Part shown: positions 1-6,265 of the stretch, piece by piece
Layout of the letters: each line of letters starts with the position of its first letter
Numbering within the stretch: position 1 is the first letter of the stretch
DNA from: CAYSLZ01 sp964547295
Lineage (GTDB): Bacteria > Patescibacteriota > Microgenomatia > UBA12405 > JAHJSD01
Length of the DNA stretch: 16,305 bases
Direction of reading: 5' to 3'
Assembly: GCA_964547295.1 (NCBI GenBank)
Contig: CAZJMH010000013.1
Location: forward strand, 1 to 16,305
Made by a program: the position numbers and the translations under genes
Notes under the pieces: model-generated
Databases searched by the model: none
Seen by the model: the letters and a program-made list of their open reading frames with translations, nothing else
Told to the model about the DNA's origin: nothing

Positions 1-146
1 TTTATCAGGTTAAAGAAATTGCCCGGGTAGCCAGCACTTACACTCAGACATTAGATAATGAAAACCCGGAGACAATTACTTTGCTGACCTGCGACAAATG
101 GAATTCAAATTTGAGATTAATTATTAAGGCGGTTAAAGATGAATAA
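1..146 (+). CDS. Sortase, C-terminal end (partial)
   Basis: This is the last 47 codons of a gene that begins before the window; the frame opens at base 3 and ends at TAA 144-146. Near the end it reads TITLLTC, which matches the sortase active-site signature TLxTC with the catalytic cysteine. Eight residues later comes NLRLIIKA, which fits the beta-strand carrying the conserved sortase arginine. Sortases are membrane-bound transpeptidases that cleave sorting signals and attach proteins to the cell wall or to pilin subunits. The catalytic histidine and membrane anchor lie outside the window, so the sortase class cannot be decided. The stop overlaps the start of the next gene by 8 bases, so the two are probably translated together. 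Confidence 0.85.
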   Translation, partial: YQVKEIARVASTYTQTLDNENPETITLLTCDKWNSNLRLIIKAVKDE

Positions 147-702
147 ACAGAAAATAAAATACCTGATCGTAGTTTTAATAATTGGCTTAGCCGGTTTTGG
201 AGTTTATCGATATACTGATTATTTGGATGAGGTTAGCTTGCCAGGGCTTGTCCAACGAAAAGGTGAAGAAGCCGAGGAAGAGCCTGATTTGAATTTGGCA
301 GAAGATTGGCAAGAAGAAGAGGGTTCGGAAGGTGCGGTAGTTAAATTATCTAAGGATTCTGAAAATGAAATTGCCACCAATATAATTCTTAATAAAGAAG
401 AAGAAATAGAATACGACGATCCAGAAACTTATACTGATCAATTAATTGCTGGAACAAAAAGCGCTTTGCCTAGTTTGGTTTACACCCAAGATGAAACTGA
501 AAACAATGACTATTTTATCCGCCAACTTACCGGTAGTTATTGGCAGGCGGGAAGTAGAATTGGTATAAGCCAGCGAATTTATTTAAAAAATGATACTGCT
601 TATGTAATTACTGCCTCTTATGATTATCAAATTGGCCAAGAACTAGAAGAAGAAATAAATCAAAATTTTGATCTTCTTGAAGAAAATTATATCCAACCTT
701 AA
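139..702 (+). CDS. Membrane-anchored acidic protein, unknown function
   Basis: A 187-residue protein with a short basic N-terminus and one membrane segment at about residues 7-22, probably a signal anchor. A Glu/Asp-rich linker follows (about 45-100) and then a mixed globular region (about 100-187). The last part contains AYVITASYDYQ followed by a run of acidic residues and a helix-like EEINQNFDLLEEN. This loosely recalls PsbP/DcrB-like lipoprotein folds, but the resemblance is weak and I do not assign a family. The start codon lies inside the upstream sortase gene (8-base overlap) and no good Shine-Dalgarno sequence is visible, so translation is probably coupled. It lacks an evident sorting signal. 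The linkage suggests a role at the cell surface with the sortase. Confidence 0.75.
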   Translation: MNKQKIKYLIVVLIIGLAGFGVYRYTDYLDEVSLPGLVQRKGEEAEEEPDLNLAEDWQEEEGSEGAVVKLSKDSENEIATNIILNKEEEIEYDDPETYTDQLIAGTKSALPSLVYTQDETENNDYFIRQLTGSYWQAGSRIGISQRIYLKNDTAYVITASYDYQIGQELEEEINQNFDLLEENYIQP

Positions 703-703
703 T

Positions 704-1570
704 TTACAAAATAGTTGCTTTCTTTTTAGTTGTTGATTCTTTTGGTAAGACAAAAATGTCACTGCCGTATTTGCCGGTGCCGACCATTTCTCCTTGGCCG
801 TCAACAATTTTTTCCAGATCCCGACAGAACGGACAGCCCTTCTCTCCTTCTGGACACGGAAATTTATTTAATTGATGAGCTAGTTTAATTTTTTTTCCAA
901 TTTTCATAATTTTCTTTTTAGATTCTTCACTTGATGGCAGTTCTTTTTCTTCTATTTTTCCATGCCTCAGATACCAATAGCTTGCCCTTTCCACCGGCCA
1001 GGTTTGACAATTTTCAACTAACAAGCGATAAATTGGCAACTGCAAAGATTCCTCGTCGTTCTGGACTCGGCCGGTTTTGAAATCAATAATGTGAACCGAG
1101 TCTGACTCGGGTAAATATTCCAGCCAGTCAATTTTTCCGCTGAGGATAAAATTATCTTCCTTAGACAGCCAGTAGTGCGGTAGTTCCATGTTAATTATTA
1201 CAGCCAGTTTTTTTAAAGGCCCGGGGTTTTCCATAACTGTGGTTAGCATTTTTTCTCCTTCCCGTCTGTATTTGTTTTCCACTTCCTGATTGAAAAATCC
1301 ACCCTTTTTACCGGCCACTTTTTGCCAGGCTGTTTTGAAATAACCGAGTAAAGATTTTTTAAATCTTTCTTCTTTTGGAAGATCAGCGATGTTTTCCAAA
1401 ACCTCGTGAACGGCTTGGCCAAGGGCAAGCGGCGGCCGCATCAGCTGAATTTTGTTTCCGGTTTCCGGGTTGCGGTAGACATAGCTTAAATAATAGGCTC
1501 TTGGACACTGAAGGTATTTTTTTATTTTCGTATGTGACAGCCATACCGCCTCATATTTATCCTGCTCCAT
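704..1570 (-). CDS. PD-(D/E)XK nuclease, RecB/Cas4-like, with four-cysteine cluster
   Basis: A 288-residue stand-alone nuclease domain of the RecB/PDDEXK_1 type. Visible motifs in order: LSHTKIKKYLQCPRAYYL (11-28), GQAVHEVLE with H55, SGKIDWLE with D148, IIDFKTG with D163 and K165, and QLPIYRLL with Q177 and Y181. Together these form the full RecB-family active site. C22 in the first motif and C239, C246 and C249 near the end are placed like the cysteines that hold the Fe-S cluster in AddB and Cas4; this role is inferred by analogy. No CRISPR array or cas gene is nearby, so Cas4 is unlikely. A repair or recombination exonuclease is more plausible. The gene converges on the sortase-linked gene with a 1-base gap. 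Its start follows an extended -10 with no leader. Confidence 0.85.
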   Translation of the reverse strand: MEQDKYEAVWLSHTKIKKYLQCPRAYYLSYVYRNPETGNKIQLMRPPLALGQAVHEVLENIADLPKEERFKKSLLGYFKTAWQKVAGKKGGFFNQEVENKYRREGEKMLTTVMENPGPLKKLAVIINMELPHYWLSKEDNFILSGKIDWLEYLPESDSVHIIDFKTGRVQNDEESLQLPIYRLLVENCQTWPVERASYWYLRHGKIEEKELPSSEESKKKIMKIGKKIKLAHQLNKFPCPEGEKGCPFCRDLEKIVDGQGEMVGTGKYGSDIFVLPKESTTKKKATIL

Positions 1571-1575
1571 GCTTT

Positions 1576-1584
1576 ATTTTACCA
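1576..1584 (-). promoter_or_regulatory. Extended -10 of the nuclease gene, leaderless
   Basis: On the minus strand TGGTAAAAT is followed by five bases and then the ATG at 1570. A TGn extended -10 can work without a -35 box, and none is seen 17 bases upstream. Transcription would start at about the A of the ATG. No Shine-Dalgarno sequence precedes the gene. Confidence 0.5.
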
Positions 1585-1590
1585 GAAGAT

Positions 1591-1645
1591 TTTTATCCGC
1601 TCCTTTTTATCCGCTCCTGGATCGGTTTATATATACCGATAGTGG
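1591..1645. repeat. Left composite repeat of the REP-type element
   Basis: An exact 14-base tandem repeat (TTTTATCCGCTCCT at 1591-1604 and 1605-1618) runs into a near-perfect palindrome at 1621-1640 (ATCGGT...ACCGAT, one internal mismatched pair). CCGCTCCTGGATCGGTT (1611-1627) recurs in the same orientation with one mismatch at 2358-2374. CGGTTTATATATACC (1623-1637) recurs exactly but inverted at 2346-2360. The two blocks bracket the transposase gene and probably form its recognition hairpins. Confidence 0.75.
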
Positions 1646-1665
1646 AAAATGATAATAAGAATTAA

Positions 1666-1674
1666 TGCTAAACT
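1666..1674 (+). promoter_or_regulatory. Extended -10 of the transposase gene, leaderless
   Basis: TGCTAAACT (TGn plus hexamer TAAACT) is followed by six bases and then the ATG at 1681. No -35 box or Shine-Dalgarno sequence is evident. The predicted start of transcription falls on the start codon. Confidence 0.4.
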
Positions 1675-1680
1675 TGAATT

Positions 1681-2334
1681 ATGCCTGTTAGGCAAACTAT
1701 TTTAGCCAACGGTGAATATTATCATATTTTTAACAGAAGTCTTTTTGGTGAGGAAATATTTAGTAGTCTTTTTCAAAAGAAACTTTTTATAAAAAGTGTG
1801 AAATTTTACTTACAAGCAGATCCTCCTGTAAAGTTTTCGGTGTATAGACGACAAACCCAAAAGTACAAAATAGATTTATCAGATTCTTTTGTGGATATTG
1901 TTTCCTTTTGTGTTATGCCCACTCATTATCATTTTCTTTTAATGCAAATAAAATCAAACGGGATTACTAAGTTTATATCTAGAATCTGCAATAGTTATTC
2001 TCATTTTTATAATCTTAAAAAATTACGGAAAGGACCATTATTTGAAAATAAATTTAAGGCAGTTAGAGTTAGAGGTTTGGAGCAATTACTTCATTTAAGT
2101 CGATATATACACTTAAATCCAGTAACAGATTACCTTGTAGAAAAACCTGAGAAATATGAGTTTTCATCTTATGTTGATTATTTGGGAAAAAGATTAAACA
2201 GCTTTGTAAAACCAGAGGTTATTTTAAGTGAATTTTCATCTATGAGAAGTTATCAAGATTTTGTTATGGATAGAAAAAATTATCAAAGGGAACTTGGTCA
2301 AATAAAACATCTAATTTTGGAAGAAGTTTTTTAA
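1681..2334 (+). CDS. REP-associated tyrosine transposase (IS200-like, Y1_Tnp)
   Basis: A 217-residue HUH single-strand endonuclease. The N-terminus has the family pattern GEYYHIFNRS (11-20). The metal-binding HUH pair is MPTHYHFLL with H82 and H84. The helix NSYSHFYN (104-111) carries the likely catalytic tyrosine Y106, followed by KGPLFENKFKAV and RYIHLNPV, both typical of the RAYT/TnpA_REP group. Such enzymes cut and join hairpin-flanked single-stranded DNA and can spread short palindromic repeats. The reading frame is intact with no key residue missing, so the enzyme may be active. It stands alone on the plus strand, is bracketed by repeats it may recognise, and ends 7 bases before the right repeat. 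Confidence 0.9.
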   Translation: MPVRQTILANGEYYHIFNRSLFGEEIFSSLFQKKLFIKSVKFYLQADPPVKFSVYRRQTQKYKIDLSDSFVDIVSFCVMPTHYHFLLMQIKSNGITKFISRICNSYSHFYNLKKLRKGPLFENKFKAVRVRGLEQLLHLSRYIHLNPVTDYLVEKPEKYEFSSYVDYLGKRLNSFVKPEVILSEFSSMRSYQDFVMDRKNYQRELGQIKHLILEEVF

Positions 2335-2340
2335 ATACCT

Positions 2341-2376
2341 CGATTGGTATATATAAACCGCTCCTGGAACGGTTTT
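2341..2376. repeat. Right composite repeat of the REP-type element
   Basis: GGTATATATAAACCG (2346-2360) is the exact reverse complement of 1623-1637. It overlaps CCGCTCCTGGAACGGTT (2358-2374), a direct copy (16 of 17) of 1611-1627. CCG...CGG inside the second block forms a small hairpin with TCC/GGA arms. So one module is inverted and the other is direct relative to the left end. Confidence 0.75.
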
Positions 2377-2381
2377 GGGTC

Positions 2382-2410
2382 TTGACAAGTGAACGAGCGT
2401 TCACTATTAT
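2382..2410 (+). promoter_or_regulatory. lexA promoter (SOS promoter)
   Basis: A perfect -35 box TTGACA (2382-2387), a 17-base spacer and TATTAT (2405-2410) precede the lexA ATG at 2417. The A of the ATG is the 7th base after the -10 box, so the transcript should start at or next to it. The spacer contains the LexA operator. There is no Shine-Dalgarno sequence. Confidence 0.85.
2390..2403. promoter_or_regulatory. LexA operator (SOS box)
   Basis: TGAACGAGCGTTCA has 6-base inverted arms around a 2-base centre. It matches the GAAC-N4-GTTC core of Bacillus-type LexA boxes. It lies between the -35 and -10 boxes, so bound LexA would block RNA polymerase. No second copy was found elsewhere in the window by eye. 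Confidence 0.85.
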
Positions 2411-2416
2411 TAAATT

Positions 2417-2989
2417 ATGAACTTGAAAGACAAGAAAAATAAAATAATTAACTTCTATCAGAAAAATAAACGAATGCCGAGTTACCGGGAAATGATGAAT
2501 CTGTTTAACTATAATTCCAAAAACTCTGTTTACAAACTTGTTAAAAAATTGGTTAGCCAAAATTTTGTTGGCCAAGACAGTCAGGGCCGTTTACTTCCCA
2601 AACAACTTTATGGACAAACTCCTATTTTAGGCCTAGTTGAGGCTGGTTTTCCTACTGACGCTCAAGAAGACTTTATTGATACAGTCAGCTTAGATGAGTT
2701 TTTAATTGATAATAAAGAATCAACTTATTTGCTTGAGGTCAAAGGTGAGTCAATGAAAGATGCCGGCATTCTTCCCGGTGATTTAGTTTTGGTTGAAAAA
2801 ACTAACCAGGCTGATTTTGGCCGGATAGTTATTGCCGAAGTTGACGGTGAGTGGACAATGAAATATTTACAAAAAAAAAGAGGCCGGGCCTGTTTAGTTC
2901 CGGCTAATAAAAACTTTAAACCAATTTTTCCTGATCAGGAGTTAAAAATTGCTGCAATTGTCAAAGGAGTAATTCGAAAATGTCGATGA
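2417..2989 (+). CDS. lexA: LexA repressor (S24 autoprotease)
   Basis: A 190-residue repressor of the SOS regulon with all functional parts in place. The N-terminal winged-helix region (about 1-62) includes RMPSYREMMNLF, the usual LexA recognition-helix area. The self-cleavage bond is A76-G77 in GLVEAGFP. The peptidase S24 dyad is S112 in KGESMKDAGI and K149 in WTMKYL. On DNA damage, RecA filaments would trigger self-cleavage and release the operator at 2390-2403, so the gene represses itself. It overlaps the polymerase gene (TGA at 2987-2989 lies within the next start region), giving a lexA-polymerase operon. The start at 2417 is fixed by the promoter: transcription begins almost on the ATG. 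Confidence 0.93.
   Translation: MNLKDKKNKIINFYQKNKRMPSYREMMNLFNYNSKNSVYKLVKKLVSQNFVGQDSQGRLLPKQLYGQTPILGLVEAGFPTDAQEDFIDTVSLDEFLIDNKESTYLLEVKGESMKDAGILPGDLVLVEKTNQADFGRIVIAEVDGEWTMKYLQKKRGRACLVPANKNFKPIFPDQELKIAAIVKGVIRKCR
2963..2969 (+). promoter_or_regulatory. Shine-Dalgarno sequence of the Y-family polymerase gene
   Basis: AAAGGAG lies 10 bases before the ATG at 2980 and 16 before the alternative ATG at 2986, so 2980 is the better start. An internal operon gene with a clear Shine-Dalgarno sequence contrasts with the leaderless lexA start. Confidence 0.7.
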
Positions 2990-4203
2990 ATACACCAATT
3001 CTCCACGTTGACGGCGACGCTTTTTTTGCTTCCTGCGCTCAAGCATTAAATCCAAAACTTAAAGACAAACCAGTAGTTATTGGAGCGGAGAGAGGTTTGG
3101 CAACAGCAGTTAGCTATGAAGCAAAAAAATACGGCATTAAGCGCGGCATGCTTGGTTCAAAAATTAAGCAACTTTGTCCTGAGTGTAATTTTGTTCAGTC
3201 TGATTATCAGGTTTATCATCTATTTTCCCAACGTTTATTTAACATAATAAAACAATTCACCCCCCAAGTTGAGAAATATTCAGTTGATGAATGTTTTGGT
3301 GATTTAACTGGTTTGCGCCGGCCTTATAATTCTTCTTATTTAAAAATCGGCCGTCAAATAAAAGAAAAAATTGAAACTGATTTAGATTTAACTGTTTCTG
3401 TTGGTCTAGGTCCGAATAAAACTATTGCTAAAATCGCTTCTGAATGGGATAAGCCGTCTGGTTTGGTTGCTATACCAACCAAACAAGTTCACCACTACCT
3501 CAAAGATTTGCCTCTAGCTGAAATATGGGGCATCGGCAGCCAAACCAGCGCTTATCTCAAAAAACTGGGTATAAAAAACAGTTTAGATTTTGCTAATAAA
3601 AGCCAGTTTTGGGTTAAACGGCACTTGCCAAAACCTTATTTTGAAACCTGGCAAGAGCTTAATGGTCAACACGTTTTTTCTTTAGAAGTTGGCAAAAAAG
3701 AAACTTACCAATCAATTACTCGTTCCCGGACTTTTTATCCAGCCTCAAACAATCCAGCCAAGATTTTTGGCGAGTTAACCAAAAATTTAGAGCAGGCTTG
3801 TTCTCGGTTGAGAAATTTAAAAATGGTTAGTCAGCAGATTACAGTAATTTTAAAAACCCAGACGTTTAATTTTCAGGCAGAAATAATTAAATTGGACAGT
3901 GCTACCAATAATCCCCAGGAAATGAGTTTGGAAGTTAAGAAAGCGTTTCAGAGAATTTTCCGCTCCCGGATTACTTATCGGGCGACAGGTGTAATAATGA
4001 AAAAACTTCAGCCAGCCGGTAAAGTTCAAATGAATTTATTTTCATCGTCACCAAGAAAGCAGAAGCTGGACCAAGTTTATTATCAGGTAGATAAACTAAA
4101 ACAACGTTACGGCAGTCAAATAATGACTTTGGCTTCCAGCTTGCCTGTTCTAGAAGGCCGATCCCCCAAATTTAGTTTACCCCACCTTGGGGCGGTAAAT
4201 TAA
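2980..4203 (+). CDS. dinB: Y-family translesion DNA polymerase (Pol IV-like)
   Basis: A 407-residue lesion-bypass polymerase. The palm motifs HVDGDAFFASC (D11, with F14/F15 near the steric gate) and YSVDECFGDL (D103, E104) supply the metal-binding carboxylates. VGLGPNKTIAKIASEWDKPSG (about 141-161) is the conserved palm segment, and IWGIG (182-186) is the helix-hairpin-helix thumb. QMNLF (350-354) is a canonical beta-clamp binding motif near the C-terminus. DinB is the closest match; the FASC wording and the pairing with an S24 protein recall UmuC. Overlap with lexA by 10 bases and the shared SOS promoter make it damage-inducible. The family copies past damaged template bases with low fidelity. 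Confidence 0.9.
   Translation: MSMNTPILHVDGDAFFASCAQALNPKLKDKPVVIGAERGLATAVSYEAKKYGIKRGMLGSKIKQLCPECNFVQSDYQVYHLFSQRLFNIIKQFTPQVEKYSVDECFGDLTGLRRPYNSSYLKIGRQIKEKIETDLDLTVSVGLGPNKTIAKIASEWDKPSGLVAIPTKQVHHYLKDLPLAEIWGIGSQTSAYLKKLGIKNSLDFANKSQFWVKRHLPKPYFETWQELNGQHVFSLEVGKKETYQSITRSRTFYPASNNPAKIFGELTKNLEQACSRLRNLKMVSQQITVILKTQTFNFQAEIIKLDSATNNPQEMSLEVKKAFQRIFRSRITYRATGVIMKKLQPAGKVQMNLFSSSPRKQKLDQVYYQVDKLKQRYGSQIMTLASSLPVLEGRSPKFSLPHLGAVN
4176..4199 (+). promoter_or_regulatory. Hairpin at the 3' end of the polymerase gene
   Basis: TTTACCCC (4176-4183) pairs with GGGGCGGTAAA (4189-4199), with one bulged C, just before the TAA at 4201. The sequence after it is A-rich instead of a T-tract, so this is not a standard terminator. 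The hairpin also overlaps the likely -35 region of yjbQ. Confidence 0.5.
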
Positions 4204-4214
4204 AATGTTAAAAT
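4187..4214 (+). promoter_or_regulatory. yjbQ promoter, leaderless
   Basis: TTGGGG (4187-4192, a weak -35), a 16-base spacer and TAAAAT (4209-4214) are followed by six bases and the ATG at 4221. There is no Shine-Dalgarno sequence. yjbQ and rarA may therefore be transcribed independently of SOS induction. Confidence 0.45.
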
Positions 4215-4220
4215 AAAATT

Positions 4221-4616
4221 ATGAATAACCGATTTACAATTTCGACAACTAAGAAAGTGGATTTAGTTGATATTACCCGTCAGGTTGAAGATATTGTCAG
4301 TCAATCAGATGTAGCCCAGGGAGTTTGTTTAATATTTGTTCCCCACTCAACAGCGGCTGTTTTAATCACTGAAGATGAGGCCGGCCTAATAAAAGACTGG
4401 GAAAAATTTATTCAAAAACTGTCTGATAACGAAAATTGGCAGCATAATCGGATAGATGATAACGCCGAAGCCCATCTTATCTCCGGATTAATCGGTCAAT
4501 CTAAAGTTTTGCCGATTGAAAACAATCAACTTCAACGGGGAACCTGGCAGCAAATATTTATAGTTGAATTAGATGGTCCGCGTTCTCAACGAAAAGTTAG
4601 TATTCAATGTAAATAA
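4221..4616 (+). CDS. yjbQ: YjbQ family protein (UPF0047)
   Basis: A 131-residue single-domain protein of about the usual family length. The family signatures are PHSTAAV (41-47), DDNAEAHL (79-86) and GTWQ...ELDGPR (107-121); histidines in the first two probably bind a metal ion. Members form trimers, and E. coli YjbQ has reported thiamin phosphate synthase activity, but the true cellular role is unsettled. No thiamin gene is present in this window. The gene sits 17 bases after the polymerase gene and one base before rarA, so it could be read through from the SOS promoter as well as from its own leaderless promoter. Confidence 0.9.
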   Translation: MNNRFTISTTKKVDLVDITRQVEDIVSQSDVAQGVCLIFVPHSTAAVLITEDEAGLIKDWEKFIQKLSDNENWQHNRIDDNAEAHLISGLIGQSKVLPIENNQLQRGTWQQIFIVELDGPRSQRKVSIQCK

Positions 4617-4617
4617 A

Positions 4618-5817
4618 ATGAACCAACCTCTTGCCGATAAAATAAGACCAAAAAATTTAGATGAGTTTATTGGCCAAAAACATCTAGTTGGTCAAGGTAA
4701 ACCAATTCGTTTAGCCATTGACCAGGACAAAATTTTTTCAATGATTTTTTGGGGCCCGCCAGGATGCGGCAAAACAACTTTAGCAATAATTATTGCTAAT
4801 CAAACAGGTGCCGAATTTATTCATCTTTCCGCTGTTTCAGCCAAAAAAGAAGATATCCGGAAAATAATTAAGAGAATTAAAGGCGGTCAGCCGAATTTAT
4901 TAAAAAAAAGCCAGACCAAACCAGTAATTTTATTTTTAGACGAAATTCATCGTTTCAACAAGGCCCAGCAGGATTATTTACTGCCCTTTGTTGAAGAAGG
5001 GACAATTACGCTCATTGGTGCGACAACTGAAAATCCAAGTTTTGAGGTTATCTCTCCCTTACTTTCCCGGTGCCGGGTGTTTACGATTAACGAGTTAACT
5101 GATAATGAAATAGAAAAAGTTATCAACCGGGCGGTTAAAGAATTATCCGAGATTAAAAGTAAAAAAGTAAGTTTAAGACAAGATGCTAAGGATTGGCTGA
5201 TCGGCATGGCCAACGGCGATGCCCGTCAAGCTTTAACAATGATTGAAAATACTTATGAACTTTATGGACAGTTGACGATTAAAACTTTTAAAGAAACACT
5301 GCAGTCCAAACATTTAAGGTTTGATAAAAAAGGCGAAGAGCACTACAACACTATCAGCTCATATATTAAGAGTATGCGCGCCTCCGATCCTGACGCCGCT
5401 TTATATTATCTGGCCCGGATGGTGGAAGCTGGCGAAGACCCGCTTTTTATCGCCAGGCGGATGGTCATTTTTGCTTCTGAGGATATCGGTATGGCCCAGC
5501 CGACTGCTTTAGTTGTTGCCAATGAGGTTTTTCGGGCTTGCGAAACCATCGGTTATCCAGAATGTGCTATTAACCTTGCCCACGGTACAGTTTATTTAGC
5601 TACCGCTGATAAAGACCGTTCAGCCTACAACGCCTTGCGGTCAGCCCAAAAAGATGTTAAAGACCACGGCAACCTGCCTATCCCCCTCCACCTCCGCAAC
5701 CCAGTGACTGACTTAATGAAAAAACAAGGTTACGGCAAAGGCTATGAGAAGTATCCTGATAAGGATAAAAATTTGCTACCTGATAAGCTAAAAGGCAAGA
5801 AATATTTTCGCAAATAA
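4618..5817 (+). CDS. rarA: Replication-associated recombination protein A (AAA+ ATPase)
   Basis: A 399-residue AAA+ ATPase of the RarA/MgsA/WRNIP1 family, which acts at stalled forks and gapped DNA. It opens with PLADKIRPKNLDEFIGQKHL, the standard family N-terminus. Walker A is GPPGCGKT (46-53), Walker B is FLDEIH (106-111), and SPLLSRCRV near residues 146-154 holds the arginine finger region. The C-terminal half (ASEDIGMAQP, YLARMVEAGEDP, APTAYLA-like AHGTVYLATADKD) is the RarA tetramerisation domain. An in-frame ATG exists at 4573 inside yjbQ, but 4618 gives the normal N-terminus and follows the yjbQ stop by one base, so reinitiation is likely. Its place beside lexA and the polymerase fits damage tolerance. 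Confidence 0.92.
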   Translation: MNQPLADKIRPKNLDEFIGQKHLVGQGKPIRLAIDQDKIFSMIFWGPPGCGKTTLAIIIANQTGAEFIHLSAVSAKKEDIRKIIKRIKGGQPNLLKKSQTKPVILFLDEIHRFNKAQQDYLLPFVEEGTITLIGATTENPSFEVISPLLSRCRVFTINELTDNEIEKVINRAVKELSEIKSKKVSLRQDAKDWLIGMANGDARQALTMIENTYELYGQLTIKTFKETLQSKHLRFDKKGEEHYNTISSYIKSMRASDPDAALYYLARMVEAGEDPLFIARRMVIFASEDIGMAQPTALVVANEVFRACETIGYPECAINLAHGTVYLATADKDRSAYNALRSAQKDVKDHGNLPIPLHLRNPVTDLMKKQGYGKGYEKYPDKDKNLLPDKLKGKKYFRK

Positions 5818-5836
5818 CCTATGTAATCGAAATTAG

Positions 5837-6199
5837 TTAATCTTTTTTCATTAACTCATCTAACTTAATTTCTATTCTTTTTAATCGTTTAGCCATTGAC
5901 GAATCAATTTTATAGTCTTTAATGCTTCGGCTGCGGTCCGATACTTCTAATTGTTTGCTTTGAATTAAAATTAATACTGTTAAAACTATTGCCTCTAAAG
6001 AAACCCACATAGTTAGGAGGTCAAAATTAAGACCTGACAAAAGCCAGACAGTAAAAAGGATAATATTAATTATTAAAAATGTCCAAGAAGAAGCAAAGTC
6101 AATTATAGAGTTGCCAAATTTTTCTCCAAAGCTATCTTTAGTTTTAATGCTAAACTCATCTTCTAAAGTTAGAGATTTTTTTTCTTGTTTTTTGTTCAC
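5837..6199 (-). CDS. DUF1003-like small membrane protein
   Basis: A 120-residue protein with two membrane segments (about 38-56 and 62-80) and a charged C-terminal helix that looks like a short coiled coil (about 85-120, ending KRLKRIEIKLDELMKKD). The pattern of a FASSWTFL first helix, a WVSLEAIVLTVLILIQSKQ second helix and DRSRSIKDYKID matches the DUF1003 layout. No function is established for that family. A low-affinity iron permease-like protein is an alternative that I consider weaker. Translation starts at GTG. The -10 hexamer TATATT lies exactly six bases upstream, so the message is probably leaderless. It converges on rarA, with 19 bases between the stops. Confidence 0.7.
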   Translation of the reverse strand: MNKKQEKKSLTLEDEFSIKTKDSFGEKFGNSIIDFASSWTFLIINIILFTVWLLSGLNFDLLTMWVSLEAIVLTVLILIQSKQLEVSDRSRSIKDYKIDSSMAKRLKRIEIKLDELMKKD

Positions 6200-6205
6200 T
6201 AATAA

Positions 6206-6211
6206 AATATA
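6206..6211 (-). promoter_or_regulatory. -10 box of the DUF1003-like gene, leaderless
   Basis: On the minus strand TATATT is followed by six bases and the GTG at 6199. No clear -35 is seen. It is divergent from the promoter of the small gene at 6266. Confidence 0.4.
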
Positions 6212-6228
6212 TCACAAAAATTTCCCTC

Positions 6229-6259
6229 TTGACAGAAATAGTCCTTGTAATGTTATTAT
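6229..6259 (+). promoter_or_regulatory. Promoter of the 47-codon gene, leaderless
   Basis: A perfect TTGACA (6229-6234) and TATTAT (6254-6259) precede the ATG at 6266, which is the 7th base after the -10 box. The 19-base spacer is longer than ideal; GTTATT (6252-6257) would give 17. No Shine-Dalgarno sequence precedes the ATG. Confidence 0.6.
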
Positions 6260-6265
6260 GAAGAC

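Larger units (their letters stand above)
1591..2376 (+). mobile_element. IS200-like / REP-associated transposase element
   Basis: The element consists of one transposase gene (1681-2334) between two related composite repeats (1591-1645 and 2341-2376). Subterminal hairpins instead of simple terminal inverted repeats, and no obvious target duplication, fit HUH-type single-strand transposition. The exact ends are inferred from where the shared repeats stop. The right repeat ends 5 bases before the lexA -35 box. A domesticated RAYT with its REP sequences is an equally good description. Confidence 0.65.

Noticed and set aside
704..1570. Cas4 of a CRISPR system
   Set aside because: No CRISPR repeats and no other cas gene in the window; the RecB-family signature is equally good for non-CRISPR nucleases.
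1591..1618. Tandem 14-base repeat as the start of a CRISPR array
   Set aside because: There are only two copies with no spacer between them, and the sequence continues into the transposase-end palindrome.
1375..1665. Plus-strand frame opposite the nuclease gene
   Set aside because: It lies antisense to a gene with a complete RecB-type active site and ends in the repeat region; no family features.
4573..4617. Upstream in-frame ATG for rarA
   Set aside because: It would overlap yjbQ by 44 bases and add 15 residues not expected in RarA; the ATG at 4618 gives the normal N-terminus.
5835..5856. AGTTAAT/ATTAACT inverted repeat at the rarA/DUF1003 junction as a terminator
   Set aside because: The stem is entirely weak except for one G-C pair, and the T-run is in the loop, not after the stem.
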